Positions 51,088 to 64,000 of a DNA stretch of 64,000 nt are shown one piece after another. The notes below the pieces were generated by a model. The model ran no database searches. It had not been told where the DNA came from and saw only the letters and a program-made list of their open reading frames with translations. The translations under genes and the position numbers were made by a program. Numbering within the stretch: the stretch's first letter is position 1; the number at the start of each line of letters is the position of its first letter. This DNA comes from Trametes villosa (Eukaryota > Basidiomycota > Agaricomycetes > Polyporales > Polyporaceae), in contig PUDQ02000001.1 of assembly GCA_002964805.2 (NCBI GenBank), positions 3,558,001 to 3,622,000 of the forward strand, in the 5' to 3' direction.

Positions 51088-52175
51088 TCGTCAATCTCAC
51101 GAATCCTGAGGACTGGGTTGTACTTAACCGACGGTTTGATGGTGCGTGGGGCACCGGCGGATGCATCGGTGGTAACTGAGGTGCGTACAATCAAGCGGAA
51201 TTCCCATTGAAGAGGCGCATACAGCCTCGCATATCGCGGTACGCACTGCGCGTGTATGGCTTCTTCCTGCTCGATTTAACTTACTTACTTTTCCGGCAGG
51301 CCCATAACTCATGAGAACACTGGACCTCACTTCTATGCGACACTACTTGCGTTGTTCTACAACTAATGTATCACAGAAGACGGGTCAGCGCAGTACGCCG
51401 ATGCTTAGCTTCTGCGGTATGATCGCTCGCAGTTCACGGCCTCAACGCTTGTAGCTTCCCGCAACCATGATAGTGAGACACGCAGCCCAATGCGACTGAC
51501 CCTTGACGACGCTGGGCTGGGCCTCACAGCTCCGCGATCCGCCATTGTACCGCCGTCTTCCTCCTGTAGCCTGAGCTGTGTCGTAAGACGAGTCAGGAAG
51601 GTCCCCACGATCGTTGCCACCGTCGAAACCCTAATATCCGCATGGCGTCGGCGCGGCGTCCTGCACATCTCGTACTACAGCGGGAGACGTGAGGATTCCA
51701 TAAGGCCGCTACTTCTATGCACCCTTGCGGTGCCTACCGCCGCCCACACTATAAGGTGCGCCAATTGTTCCTCCGCAGCGTATGTGTATTTTTGACGTCG
51801 GTCTTGACGCCGCAGCACGATGTTGCAGGATCCATGCTTCAAATGGCCCTTGAGTAACCTATTTCGCGGTTTCGGTGTCCGATCCTCGACGTCCTGTTCT
51901 CTCAACAGAACCACAGGATCCAGGGTTTTAGTTTGAACTGCCACACTTCTCCAGTCTTCTGCCCGGAGAACTCGTTGAGCGGTCGTCGGGATGTCGCATT
52001 GCATCGAGGGCAGTGTGAAGCTAGGGCCCAATGCCTCGCATAAAAACGACTAGGATCCAATATTCGGCCATATCTTGCAAAGTCCGAGTTACCTCGTGGT
52101 GAGTGCTCAGCTCCTCGATGTGAATCCGGGCTGAGAGCCTCATTGAAGCCCGCGGCGAGGACAGGAAACCCCGCG
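51088..52175. other. 1.1 kb intergenic
   Basis: Between same-strand genes. Short open frames on both strands show no family motif. I see no RNA gene or repeat. Confidence 0.5.
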
Positions 52176-53680
52176 ATGCCCTTGACAATCTCCGAAATTG
52201 GGATCGTGCCCTCCGTCGAGCGGTTCGTCAAGACCAACTACCTCCTCCGCCACGTCCACATTCTCGGCCTGCTCGCCATCCTGACCCTGCTCGTCTCCAT
52301 CTCCTCTTACCTTCTCGCCCTGCACTACGGCCACCCGACGCATTTCTCCTCCTCCGACCCGCGAGTCGGCTTCCAGGCGGGCTCGAGCGGACGCGACTCG
52401 ATGGACATCATCTCCGCCTGCGCCACCACGCTCATCACCTGCGTCTACTCCTCCGTGCACTTCGACGTCCCGCGCTCGTACGCGCACCGCCTGCCCCTCC
52501 TCCAGAAGCTGCGCGCGCGCGACTACTGGCTCGAGCTCTGGGCGAAGGTGACCTTCTGGCTCCTCGGCGTCTTCTCGCCCGAGATGCTCGTCCTCCACGC
52601 GTTCTACGAGCACATGCTCGCGCGCCGCGACGTCGCCTGGATGCGCGCGCACGGGCACGCAGAGTGGACGCTCGCGCTCGCGTTCGCGGCGGACATGGGC
52701 GCGCTCACGCCCGAGGGCGCGAAGGAGGGCGAGCGCCCGCTGCGCTCGGGCTTCGCGCTGCACGAGGCGCTCCTGCGGCACCACGCCCCAGGGGCGCTCG
52801 ACTGCCGCGCGCTCGAGCACGAGCTCGCGGACCGCGTCAAGGCGGACGTGCTCTTCAAGCTGCTCACCGCGCTGCAGATCGTGCGCTTCTTCGCGGGCGC
52901 GGTCGCGCGCTGGGCGCGCGGGCTGCCGCTCGCGCCGCTCGAGACGATCACGTGTGCGTACGTCGCGTGCACGCTCGTGTACTACGGGCTCTGGCTCCAG
53001 AAGCCGTACAACGTGAACGAGCGCATCGTCGTGCGTGTGCGGCTGACGCTGCCGCGCTCGAGACGGATCACGCCAGACTCGGTGCTGACGGTCGAGGAGC
53101 CGCCGACGCCACCGGAGGGTGCGGGTGGACACAATTGGGCGAAGCCTTTCCGCACGTTTTGGACGAAGGTTTGTGTGCCGTTCTTGGAGCCGCCGTTAAC
53201 GGAGACGGACCGCTTGCATGGGAGTGAGCACATGTACCAGAACAGTCCTTGTGAGTACCCTTCTCCGTTCTGCTTCAGCTGCACGCTCACACAAACACGC
53301 ATACACGCATCCCTGGCGTAGACATGACACAAGGCTCGCTCGTCGCAACCGCCGCCGGCATCATCGTCGGGCTCGCGCACCTCGCCTGCTGGAACGTCGA
53401 GTTCCCGAACACCAGCGGCCAGGCGCTCTGGCGCGTGTGCTCTGTGCTCCTGCTCGCGCTGCCCATCGCCGTGTTCGTGATCATCCTCGGGGCAGCGATT
53501 ATTGAGCGGCGGTGGGTAACGGAGTGGATGAACAAGATGGCGCTGTCGATGATCGTGGTGTACTGCATGGCGCGCGTCGTGCTGCTCATCCTGCTCGGGC
53601 ACTCGTTCCAGAGCCTGCCGCGGGGTGTGTACGACACGGAGAGCGTCGCGTGGCTGTCGTTTATCCCGTTCATCCACTAG
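52176..53680 (+). CDS. Multispanning fungal membrane protein, function unknown
   Basis: Two exons, 52176-53250 and 53322-53680. The ATG at 52176 (MPLTISEIGIVPSVERFVKT) is the first real ATG in frame. About seven membrane segments are visible: VHILGLLAILTLLVSISSYL, ISACATTLITCVYSSV, KVTFWLLGVFSPEMLVL, ITCAYVACTLVYYGLWL, LVATAAGIIVGLAHLACWNV, VCSVLLLALPIAVFVIILGA and LSMIVVYCMARVVLLILLG. A long hydrophilic loop (RDVAWMRAHGHAEW... to ...ADRVKADVLFKL) divides them. The spacing and the WNVEFPN motif after the fifth span recur in widespread fungal proteins of unknown role; I cannot name a Pfam family with confidence. Codon use is strongly GC-biased, as in highly expressed neighbours. Confidence 0.85.
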
Positions 53681-55374
53681 CCTTAGGCTTGTGCTGCGGC
53701 TTGGGTTGCGGTCTTAGAGGTTGTTGCCCGATCTGGTGAGCCTGGTGCTCTGGATACATGTATTGTACCGTCTGCTGTGTACGTTACCGACAGTACCTAC
53801 TCAAGAACATATCTCTGTAACATTGACATGGACGGCGCCGCAGCGAGGAACGAGGTGAGCTGCAATGGAATCAGATCCGCCGGCCCGCCCATCTGCCACG
53901 CGCACCGGGCTCGTAAACCCCATGCATACGCATGCCCGGCGCGCAACATCGCGACCACACAACCTCCGACGTTCTTTACGGACTTACGCGGTTTCACTGC
54001 CACCAAGTACGTGTAAGTGTGTGTCCGCGCTGTGGCACAGGCCTGGCCGGCGATCACACACGCTCGTCCCTGATCGAGCACTGCACTACGGTGCATCGGT
54101 GAGTGTGCGTGTAAGGGTGGCACCGTATGCATGCCAATAAGGGACGCACCTATAGCTACCTATAGACGTCCAGGGACAGAAGCCGCTGCTGCCGCGATTG
54201 TCTAAGTTTACGACGACCCGGCGTTGCGTGCGGAACTCGCTCGCGGCTCGGGGCCAGGAACAGAGCCAACACCGATACTTGGCGATCGACGTGTGGATCA
54301 CGCCTCTCATGCGAACGAAGGCCCGATCGCAAGGGGCCCCAGGAATATGGGCATGAGAGTCAGACACTTGAACATGTTAGCGGGGAAACACTCTACAACC
54401 CCAGGGCCTGGCCTTGTACTCTGGGCTTTTGTGGCGGCGTGTGGCGGACGACTCGATTCCGACATCAGGACGGGGGCGTAAAAGTCCGTTCGAAGCTCAG
54501 GCACCATGATGCTTCAAATGCTTGGGCGCAAGGAGGTCGGATGGCCTCGTCATGCACCGGCGAAGCGCGGGAGGGCGCGCCCATCTCGGGCGGCGGTGTG
54601 CCCGCGAAGCGCGGAGGTGGCGTTATCTGGTCGTCGCAATGGTGGAAAGGTGATGTTCTCGGATGTGGATGGGGACTCACGCGGAGGATAGGGGCTCGGA
54701 ATATGACGGTAGTCAAAGTGAGAGTGCGACGAGCGTGTGCGGATGTGAGTCTATCTCGCTGCGAAGGCGTCGCTGCGACCATCGAACGCACGCCGTTTAG
54801 CCGTTAGGACGACGAGATGCCGGTGGGGTCGAGCACGAGATGGACGATGGCGCTGCTGTGTGCGATCTGCAGGCTGAGTATAGCGCGCACAGGCCGGCGG
54901 AAGGCTGTCAAGCAGAGTACTAAGGCAAAAGGGCCGAGGGCGATGCGTGGACTAGGTTGGCGGCGCGCAGAATGCCGGAAGGAAGGAATGCGGATGTCAG
55001 ACTGAACCTTCTGCGCTCGGCCATCGTTGCATGCACGGACATCGATGCGGAAGTGCTTGTGCTGGCCGCAGCTGGGATCGTCGAAGCAGGGCCGAGCGTG
55101 TGGGCGGCGCAGGAGGGGGCTCAACAGCGTCGGATGTAGGCCGTCGCGTGGGGGGCGGAGTGGAGAGCCGGGGCGAGGGCGGGCGGGGGAAGGGACGGAG
55201 TGATCGAAGCGGCTGATTGGACAGTTGATGATCAGGCGCCCACTAGCGCCCGGCCGAGTATACTTGCCCGCCTGTCCACTGGCTCTCACCGCCACGCCCG
55301 CCCATCTTCCCTCCCTCTCCCTCGCCTGCGTCCCCCTCACTGCGCACCTCCTCCGTCTCAGGCAGACCGCGGCT
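53681..55374. other. 1.7 kb intergenic
   Basis: Between two same-strand membrane-protein genes. Open frames of 60-190 codons occur on both strands, but composition and lack of splice logic make them look spurious. The final 130 bases are pyrimidine-rich with GAGTATACTT at about 55,256, probably the promoter of the next gene. Confidence 0.45.
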
Positions 55375-57306
55375 ATGTCCAACTCTACAGGAAACTCGAC
55401 CGACGACTCTGGCGTCCCCGACCTCTCCCAGATCCTCCCGCCCTACCTCAACCTCCCGCCCCATCTCTCCGCGCACAAGTACTTCTTCGTCTGCACGCTT
55501 ACCGTCGCCGCCTGGGACACCCTCGTGCTCTCGCCCCGCACATGGCGTCTCCTCCGCACGCGCGAGTGGCCGCCGCTCAAGGTCCTCTTCCACTTCCTCC
55601 GGGTGTTCATGCCGGTCGAGTTCACTATCGTCGGTCCGTAACCAAGCTATCAGAGGTCTCACTTCGTTTACTCACGTCAACTGTATCCAGGCGTCGCGTT
55701 CTTCGACACCAAATGGTCACAGGCAGTAAGTCTCTCTCCTCTTTCCGTCAGGGATAGCACGGCTTGCGTCTACTATCGCGCGCCCAAGTATACGCTCGCC
55801 CCGGCCGCTTCGGAGGATCATGGCGCCCCATATTGGTCACCAGCAGGTGAACTAAATGGGTCACTTCCCCTATGTGCGTAGAGCGCTGCTCGCTGCACAC
55901 TTGGCCTATCGACACCGATGCCGACGACGTTCGCGCGATTTGCGCATTACTCGCTGTACATGCTGTGGTCGCCCTTGCCTTCGTTTGGACATCTCATATA
56001 TGCTCCAAGGCTGTGGCAAGCCCGCACCCCGCTAGCCTGGCTGGCCGTTGGGTGTGGCGTGAGCGATGGCCCCAGGGTGACACTACCGGGGCGGGACAGT
56101 GCAAGGCAGGCGGTGCAGTGCGAGCAGCGAGCGGGCGCTGTGTCGACAGTCGGCAGCGTCGGAACATCATGTCCAAGTGACAGGACATTCTCCTTGTGCT
56201 ACGTCTTCCATGCGGGCTTACCTTCGACCACATTCCCCGTGTCATGTTCACGAAGCTAACCCAGTTCACAGCAATGCTCGCACTTCTTCCTCTTCGAGCC
56301 CATTTGCACCGCCATCCTCCTCGCCGCATGCTCTCTCGTGCATGTCATCCGCGTCCACGCCATCTATGAGAAGGACAGGAAGGTGCTCTTCGGCATGGGC
56401 GGCCTCCTCGCCCTGCAGATCGTCATCACCGCCATCTGCTGTGGCTTCTTCCGCTGTAAGCAACCGTCGATTCCGCCACAATTCTTGACCAACATGCTGA
56501 TATGACGGTTTCCCTAGCTACGCCCCTGCTTGAGGGCCAGGGATGCATCGCAGAGCCGAAGCACAACTGGGTTGGCATCTACTGGCTGTCCGCGACGCTT
56601 ACCTTCACCGCTTCGGTACGTTCTGCTCACATCTAAACCAATGTCTAACGCGCTGACACTCCGCAAATAGTTCGCGCTCGCTGTCAAACGCTCCCTCCGC
56701 TCTCTCAACGTCAAGCCGCTCTCCTACTGGAAGCTCATGCTCCGCGACGGCCTCAACCTCTACGGCGCGATCTGGGCCGTGAATATGGTCAACATGCTCT
56801 TCTGGTTCATCATCACGCCCACCGGTGTCGAGGACCCCGTGCGCACGATTGTGACGAGCATGGCGGCCGTGCTCACCGCGTCGATGACGATGCGCATCAT
56901 CCTCGCGGTCCGTGGCTCGCTCGTCTCCGGCGGCGCGTACGCCGTCTCGTCCGGCTCCGCACCCTCGCGCTCGGGTAACACCACGCACGTCCTCTCGTCT
57001 GCGCGGGCTGGCGCCGGTACCGCTCCCTCCTCGAACCCCGTGCTCAGTCTCGCCCGCCCCGGCGCGGACCAGCCCACGACGTATGCCGTTCCCCTCGGCG
57101 CCGCGGACAAGGGGGGCGCAGACTGGGACGGGAAGAGCTCCGTCGGCGGGCGCGACCAGAAGGAGGGCGACATCTTCCCCGAGGTCGACTCGCCCGTCGC
57201 GATCAACGTCGTGCCCGGCGTGGAGCATGTGCCGAACGGCGGTGACGGCGTGCGTGTAACGGTCGAGAGCGAGACCGACTTCACGTACGCGAAGGAGAAG
57301 AACTGA
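55375..57306 (+). CDS. DUF6533-like multispanning membrane protein
   Basis: Basidiomycete-expanded receptor-like membrane family of unknown ligand. Exons: 55375-55633, 55691-55725, 56272 onward, then about 56518-56615 and about 56670-57306. The N-terminal DUF6533-like block reads AHKYFFVCTLTVAAWDTLVL then LRTREWPPLKVLFHFLRVFM. Further spans are CSHFFLFEPICTAILLAACS, VLFGMGGLLALQIVITAICC, NWVGIYWLSATLTFTAS, LYGAIWAVNMVNMLFWFIIT and TIVTSMAAVLTASMTMRIIL. The C-terminal 130 residues are a Ser/Gly-rich, probably cytosolic tail ending TDFTYAKEKN. The second intron (55,726-56,271, 546 bases) is about ten times the usual size in this window. Confidence 0.85.
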
Positions 57307-58044
57307 CCGCCGAGCGCCGCGCCCTCGGTCGTTCTCCCGTCATAGAGGGCTGCAAAACCAGGGCTGTTGAGGCCGGAATGGTGGTTTGACGTGTCCCGTT
57401 CGTGCTGTTCTGTCCATCCCCATCCTCTCGTTGCTCCATGTCTCGGCTGTGCTGAAGTTATGCTCTATACGTATCGCGTGTGGTCCGTGCTGCTTACCTC
57501 GCCTTTTATTTCTTGCTCGCGGCGTCGCCGCCGTTGCTGGCGCGAGCGCGCTCCGCCTTGCATCTCTATCCCGTTCGTTGCTCTGTTCTAGTGTTTGTAG
57601 TACCATCTGGAGCTGTAATATATACCCGGTCGTTACACGGACGATCGGACCTATCTTGCGTGTGAACTGATCAGTGTTCACGCCGACGGGCCTTCCGGAC
57701 GGACCCAGGTAATGTATGCGCTACGGAAGGTTTGTAGCATATCCGGATGCGGCGCAAGTGTATGCGATCCTCCTTGTTTTGCTCCCACCAGCATCTCGTT
57801 GTCAGAGTATTGCCGGGACAGCTCAAACATCGGAGGTCTGCTTCCAACCACATGACATAAGTGGGTGGCACAGCTACATATCGTAACTTAGTCCGTGGCA
57901 CTCATGATACTCATCCAGCTACGCACCGGCACACGCACCTGCCAGCCACGCATTTTGATCCCACCGAGCAGGGCTACTTCCTACAGCCGAATCGCCAGAC
58001 CTTCCAGCACAAGCCGTCCTACCCACACAACCACCCTCAGCACG
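57307..58044. other. intergenic, DUF6533-like 3' to macro gene B 5'
   Basis: 738 bases between same-strand genes. Nothing beyond UTR-like and promoter-like DNA is visible. Confidence 0.45.
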
Positions 58045-58975
58045 ATGTCCGCCCCACCCGCCCCACCCAAGCCCGCCCACGACCTGAACACGCTCCCAAC
58101 CTCCCGCCCGCCCAAGCCGCTGCCCCCGCCGGACCCCTCCGTTCTCCCGTCCTTCGTCCTCCTCGCCCCGCCCCCGCGCACGCACCCGCGCACGCACGTC
58201 ACCCAACCCTCGCTCTGCGCGGCGTGGCGCGCGGCGCTCGCGGCGGACGACGTCTCGCCCGCGGTCGCGGCGCGCTTCGCGGTGAAGGAGGCGCGGCTCG
58301 ACCCCGCCGCGCTCGCGGAGGAGTTCGGGCCGTGCGCGTGCGTGGTGTCGCCCGCGAACGCGTTCGGGATCATGGACGGCGGGTGCGTCTCCCTCCCTAT
58401 CCCTTCCCCTCTCGTGCGCATACATCGCGAGGGTGCATGCACCAGTGTATGTGATATTTGCTAACGCGAGCGCTCGGGGCAGGTATGACATGGCGCTCTC
58501 CGTCGCGTTCACCGTCGAGCGCGACATCTGGGCACTCACGGACGTCGTGCAAGACGTGCTGCGCACACGGCACCGCGGGTACCTCCCGCCCGGGTCGTGC
58601 GCGCTGGTCCCGCTCACCCCCGCGCTGACCGCGTCGAACGCGCTGCGCTGCACCGTGCTCGCCGTCGTCCCCACCATGCGCACGCCCGAGGACGTCTCCT
58701 GGCACGTCGACCTCGTGTACGAGTGCATGTGGAACCTGCTCAGCGCGCTGTGGCGCTGGAACGAGGTACCCGGGGAGCGGCCGGAGGGCGCGGAGAGGGT
58801 GGAGCGGGTGTTGTTGACGGGGCTGGGGACGGGGAACGGGGGGATTGGGTATGAAAGGTGTGCGCGGCAGATGGTGCTTGCGGCGGAGAACTTTGCGAGG
58901 GGGTGGGGGGAGCGGCCGAGGTGGGATGATGTGGAGACGCGGGCGAAGGAGATGGATCGGTCGAGGAGGGTGTAG
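58045..58975 (+). CDS. Macro-domain protein B
   Basis: Paralog of macro A in the opposite orientation. Exons 58045-58382 and 58483-58975, split in phase 2 at exactly the same Gly-Gly as in macro A. After a Pro/Lys-rich start (MSAPPAPPKPAHDLNTLPTS) the shared blocks are FAVKEARLDPAALAEEFGPC, CVVSPANAFGIMDGG, YDMALSVAFTVERDIWALTD, VLRTRHRGYLPPGSCALVPL, AVVPTMRTPEDVSWHVDLVY and LLTGLGTGNGGIGYERCARQ. About 277 residues. Exon 1 is extremely GC-rich. The ADP-ribose loop (SPANAFG) and the second glycine loop are intact, so binding is likely; hydrolase activity is not assured because the catalytic residue differs between macro classes. Confidence 0.88.
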
Positions 58976-59225
58976 GAGAGAGATGAACTGGGATGCACCA
59001 ACAATGTATTTGTATCTCCATGTCTAGCAAGGTCAGTGTACATGTTGCTCGAGGAACACCCCTCCTGCTGCACGGGGTGTGGTAGTACTGATCGTTGCGG
59101 TCGAGTGCACAGGGGCCACGAAATGGAAGGTCGTTTCAAAAGGTGCTTTATATTTGTACAACAATTGATACTTGGCGTACTCGAGCGCATTGTTACTGTC
59201 GACGTTCGCGGTACAGCTTAAATCC

Positions 59226-60287
59226 TCAAATCCCAGCCTTCGCAAGGAAGTTCAGCACCTCAGCGCTGATCTCCTCCAACGAGGTCTCCCTGAGCGAAGA
59301 GTCAGAAACACACACTGTGCAGTCGCGTACCAGATGATACTCACAGAGCAAAGTGCCCGGCATCGACGAACTTGACAACCGCGTCCGGGAGGTCCCGCTT
59401 GAACGCCTCCGCGCCCGCGGGCACGAAGATCTGGTCGTTCTTGCCCCACACCGCGAGGGTGGGCGGGCGCTGCGCGCGGAAGTACTTGTGGAACTCGGGG
59501 TAGAGCGCGACGTTGTTCTTGTAGTCGAGGAAGTACCCGACCTGGATCTTCGCCTGCCCGGGGCGGGTCATGAGGTAGTAGTCGAGGTAGTACGTCTCGG
59601 GCGCGATGACGGACGGGTCCGGGGAGCCGTTGACGTACTACGGTAGCGTATGTCAGCATCGGTTGGGACGAGGAGGTGGGGAGGGTACGGTACGAACCTG
59701 GGACTTGGTGGTGGGGAGGTCGAGGAAGGCCTCAAGGGCCTTCACCTTTTCCGGGGTGGGGTTTGCCCAGGCGTCCTGGAGCGGCGCCCAGAAGTCCTTG
59801 CCCAGGCCCTCCTCGTAGGCGTTGCCGTTCTGCGTAATGAGCGCAGTGATGGCCTGAGGGCGTTGGAGAGCGAGCCTGGAGGTGGTTTAGCATTAGCATT
59901 AATGCAATGACTATGAACGAGTGGTACTGACCTGTAGGCCGTGGGCGCGCCGTAGTCAAACACGTAGACCGCGAACTTGGCGATCTTCAGTGCGTCCAGG
60001 AACGCAATAATCGTGGTGGTGATTGCCGCAAACGTGTACTCGTACTTGCGCGCATCCGGGACGGAGGTGAAGCCGTAGCCGGGCAGGTCAGGGGCGATGA
60101 CCCTGTACTTGTGGGCCAGGCGCGGGATGAGGTCGCGGTACTGGAACGACGACGAGGGGAAGCCGTGGAGGAGCAAGACCACGGGCAGCGCGCTGGTGTC
60201 CTGGGCGGAGGCGGGGAATGCCTCGCGGTAGAAGACTTCGACGCCGTTGTCGACGGTGATGGTCTTGACGTGAGTAGAGGCGGCCAT
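59226..60287 (-). CDS. Alpha/beta hydrolase, epoxide-hydrolase/haloalkane-dehalogenase-like
   Basis: The minus-strand start is MAASTHVKTITVDNGVEVFY. The oxyanion motif is LLLHGFPSSSFQYRDLIPRL, followed by APDLPGYGFTSVPD. The nucleophile elbow is YVFDYGAPTAYR, with Asp at the position of the epoxide-hydrolase DWG motif. The lid reads VNGSPDPSVIAPETYYLDYY. The acid is Asp in VWGKNDQIFVPAG and the base His in FVDAGHFALETSLEEISAEV; the protein ends FLAKAGI. Four exons, about 290 residues. An Asp nucleophile predicts an epoxide hydrolase or dehalogenase rather than an esterase. TATATA at 60381-60386 lies about 94 bases upstream. Confidence 0.9.
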
Positions 60288-60760
60288 TGTGAGCTACGAG
60301 GTGAGTTTTGGAAGAGTGTTTAGGATGTGAGGCGGTTGCAGACGGTTTGCTGATGCTCCTGCAGCCATTTCTCCCATGCTCTATATACCTACGCCTGAAC
60401 CCTGTCTCAGCCTCTCAGGAGGGTCAGAGGACGTGGATCACAGAACGGCTTGATGGACTCATGGAGGAGTTGCGGAACAGAGACAGCAAGGTGACTAAGG
60501 GATTTGTAGAACACCGCAGCACGTCAACTGAGTGGACGAGCAGCTAATGTGAGCACGCATAGGGGGAACGCGTCTTCTGAGAATGCGATGACTTAGATGG
60601 AGGAGGAGGTCAGGCCATGGCTTGGTCAGCGCAGCCCGCTCTCGAGGTCATCATCTGGGCGCTTGTGGCGGTGAGGATGCGTGGGCGTCTATCTCTCTAA
60701 GCGCGGCGCCTCCCGCACGGTCAGGGTATTCCCGTATTACACCTCTCTCTCCTCGCCGCC
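60288..60760. promoter_or_regulatory. divergent promoter region, alpha/beta hydrolase / PRP2
   Basis: 473 bases between outward-facing starts. TATATA at 60381-60386 fits the minus-strand hydrolase gene. The PRP2 side is CT-rich without TATA, as usual for a housekeeping gene. Confidence 0.5.

Positions 60761-64000
<3,240 letters not shown>

Noticed and set aside
52140..53132. 330-codon open frame on the minus strand
   Set aside because: Shadow of the multispanning membrane protein on the plus strand; extreme Arg/Glu/Ala composition from GC bias.
54804..55382. 192-codon minus-strand frame upstream of the DUF6533-like gene
   Set aside because: Pro/Arg/Ser-rich with no motif, and it covers the likely promoter of the plus-strand gene.

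Overview
The window is eukaryotic and comes from a filamentous basidiomycete, most likely an Agaricomycete (Polyporales is my inference). Almost every gene is split by 50-70 bp GT-AG introns with GTGCGT/GTACGT/GTGAGT donors. Exons are GC-rich, and there are no operons or ribosome-binding sites. Basidiomycete-style families are present: a DUF6533-like membrane protein and F-box/LRR-like paralogs. Twenty-four protein genes can be supported; two run off the window edges (RasGEF on the left, PRP2 on the right). I saw no rRNA, convincing tRNA, CRISPR array or autonomous transposon.

Region 1 (1-23.2 kb) holds signalling and morphogenesis genes: a WW-RasGEF (Cdc25/Ste6 type), the DASH subunit DAD1, protein kinase C (two HR1, C2, two C1, AGC kinase), an unrecognised acidic multi-exon protein, endosulfine (Igo1 type), and a giant Furry/Mor2/Tao3 morphogenesis scaffold. 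A 2 kb gene-poor gap lies at 13.3-15.4 kb.

Region 2 (24-34.3 kb) is mostly metabolic and housekeeping: DAHP synthase (shikimate entry), TIM9, a PrxQ/Bcp-type peroxiredoxin, a 4CL-like acyl-CoA ligase ending in a peroxisomal AKL signal, and the splicing factor Cwf19.

Region 3 (34.3-46.7 kb) is the accessory part. It begins with two tandem F-box-like paralogs whose upstream DNA is also duplicated, then a roughly 450 bp element bounded by 41-nt imperfect inverted repeats, then a CLYBL-type citrate-lyase-beta-like gene. Next come a macro-domain gene and a tandemly duplicated, head-to-head two-gene cassette. Each cassette copy pairs a small unknown 114-residue protein (minus strand) with an ADP-ribosyltransferase-fold protein resembling DUF3990 (plus strand). 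A second macro-domain paralog lies at 58.0-59.0 kb. This writer (ART-like) plus unknown partner plus eraser/reader (macro) neighbourhood is the best candidate in the window for an undescribed system. It recalls, by analogy only, bacterial ART/macro pairs such as DarTG.

Region 4 (46.8-64 kb) contains the DNA polymerase alpha B subunit (POL12), an F-box/LRR-like protein, a multispanning membrane protein, a DUF6533-like receptor-like membrane protein with one unusually long intron, the second macro gene, an epoxide-hydrolase-like alpha/beta hydrolase, and the DEAH helicase PRP2/DHX16. All calls rest on reading translated motifs by eye; no database search was run. Splice sites are inferred from GT-AG, reading frame and family continuity.
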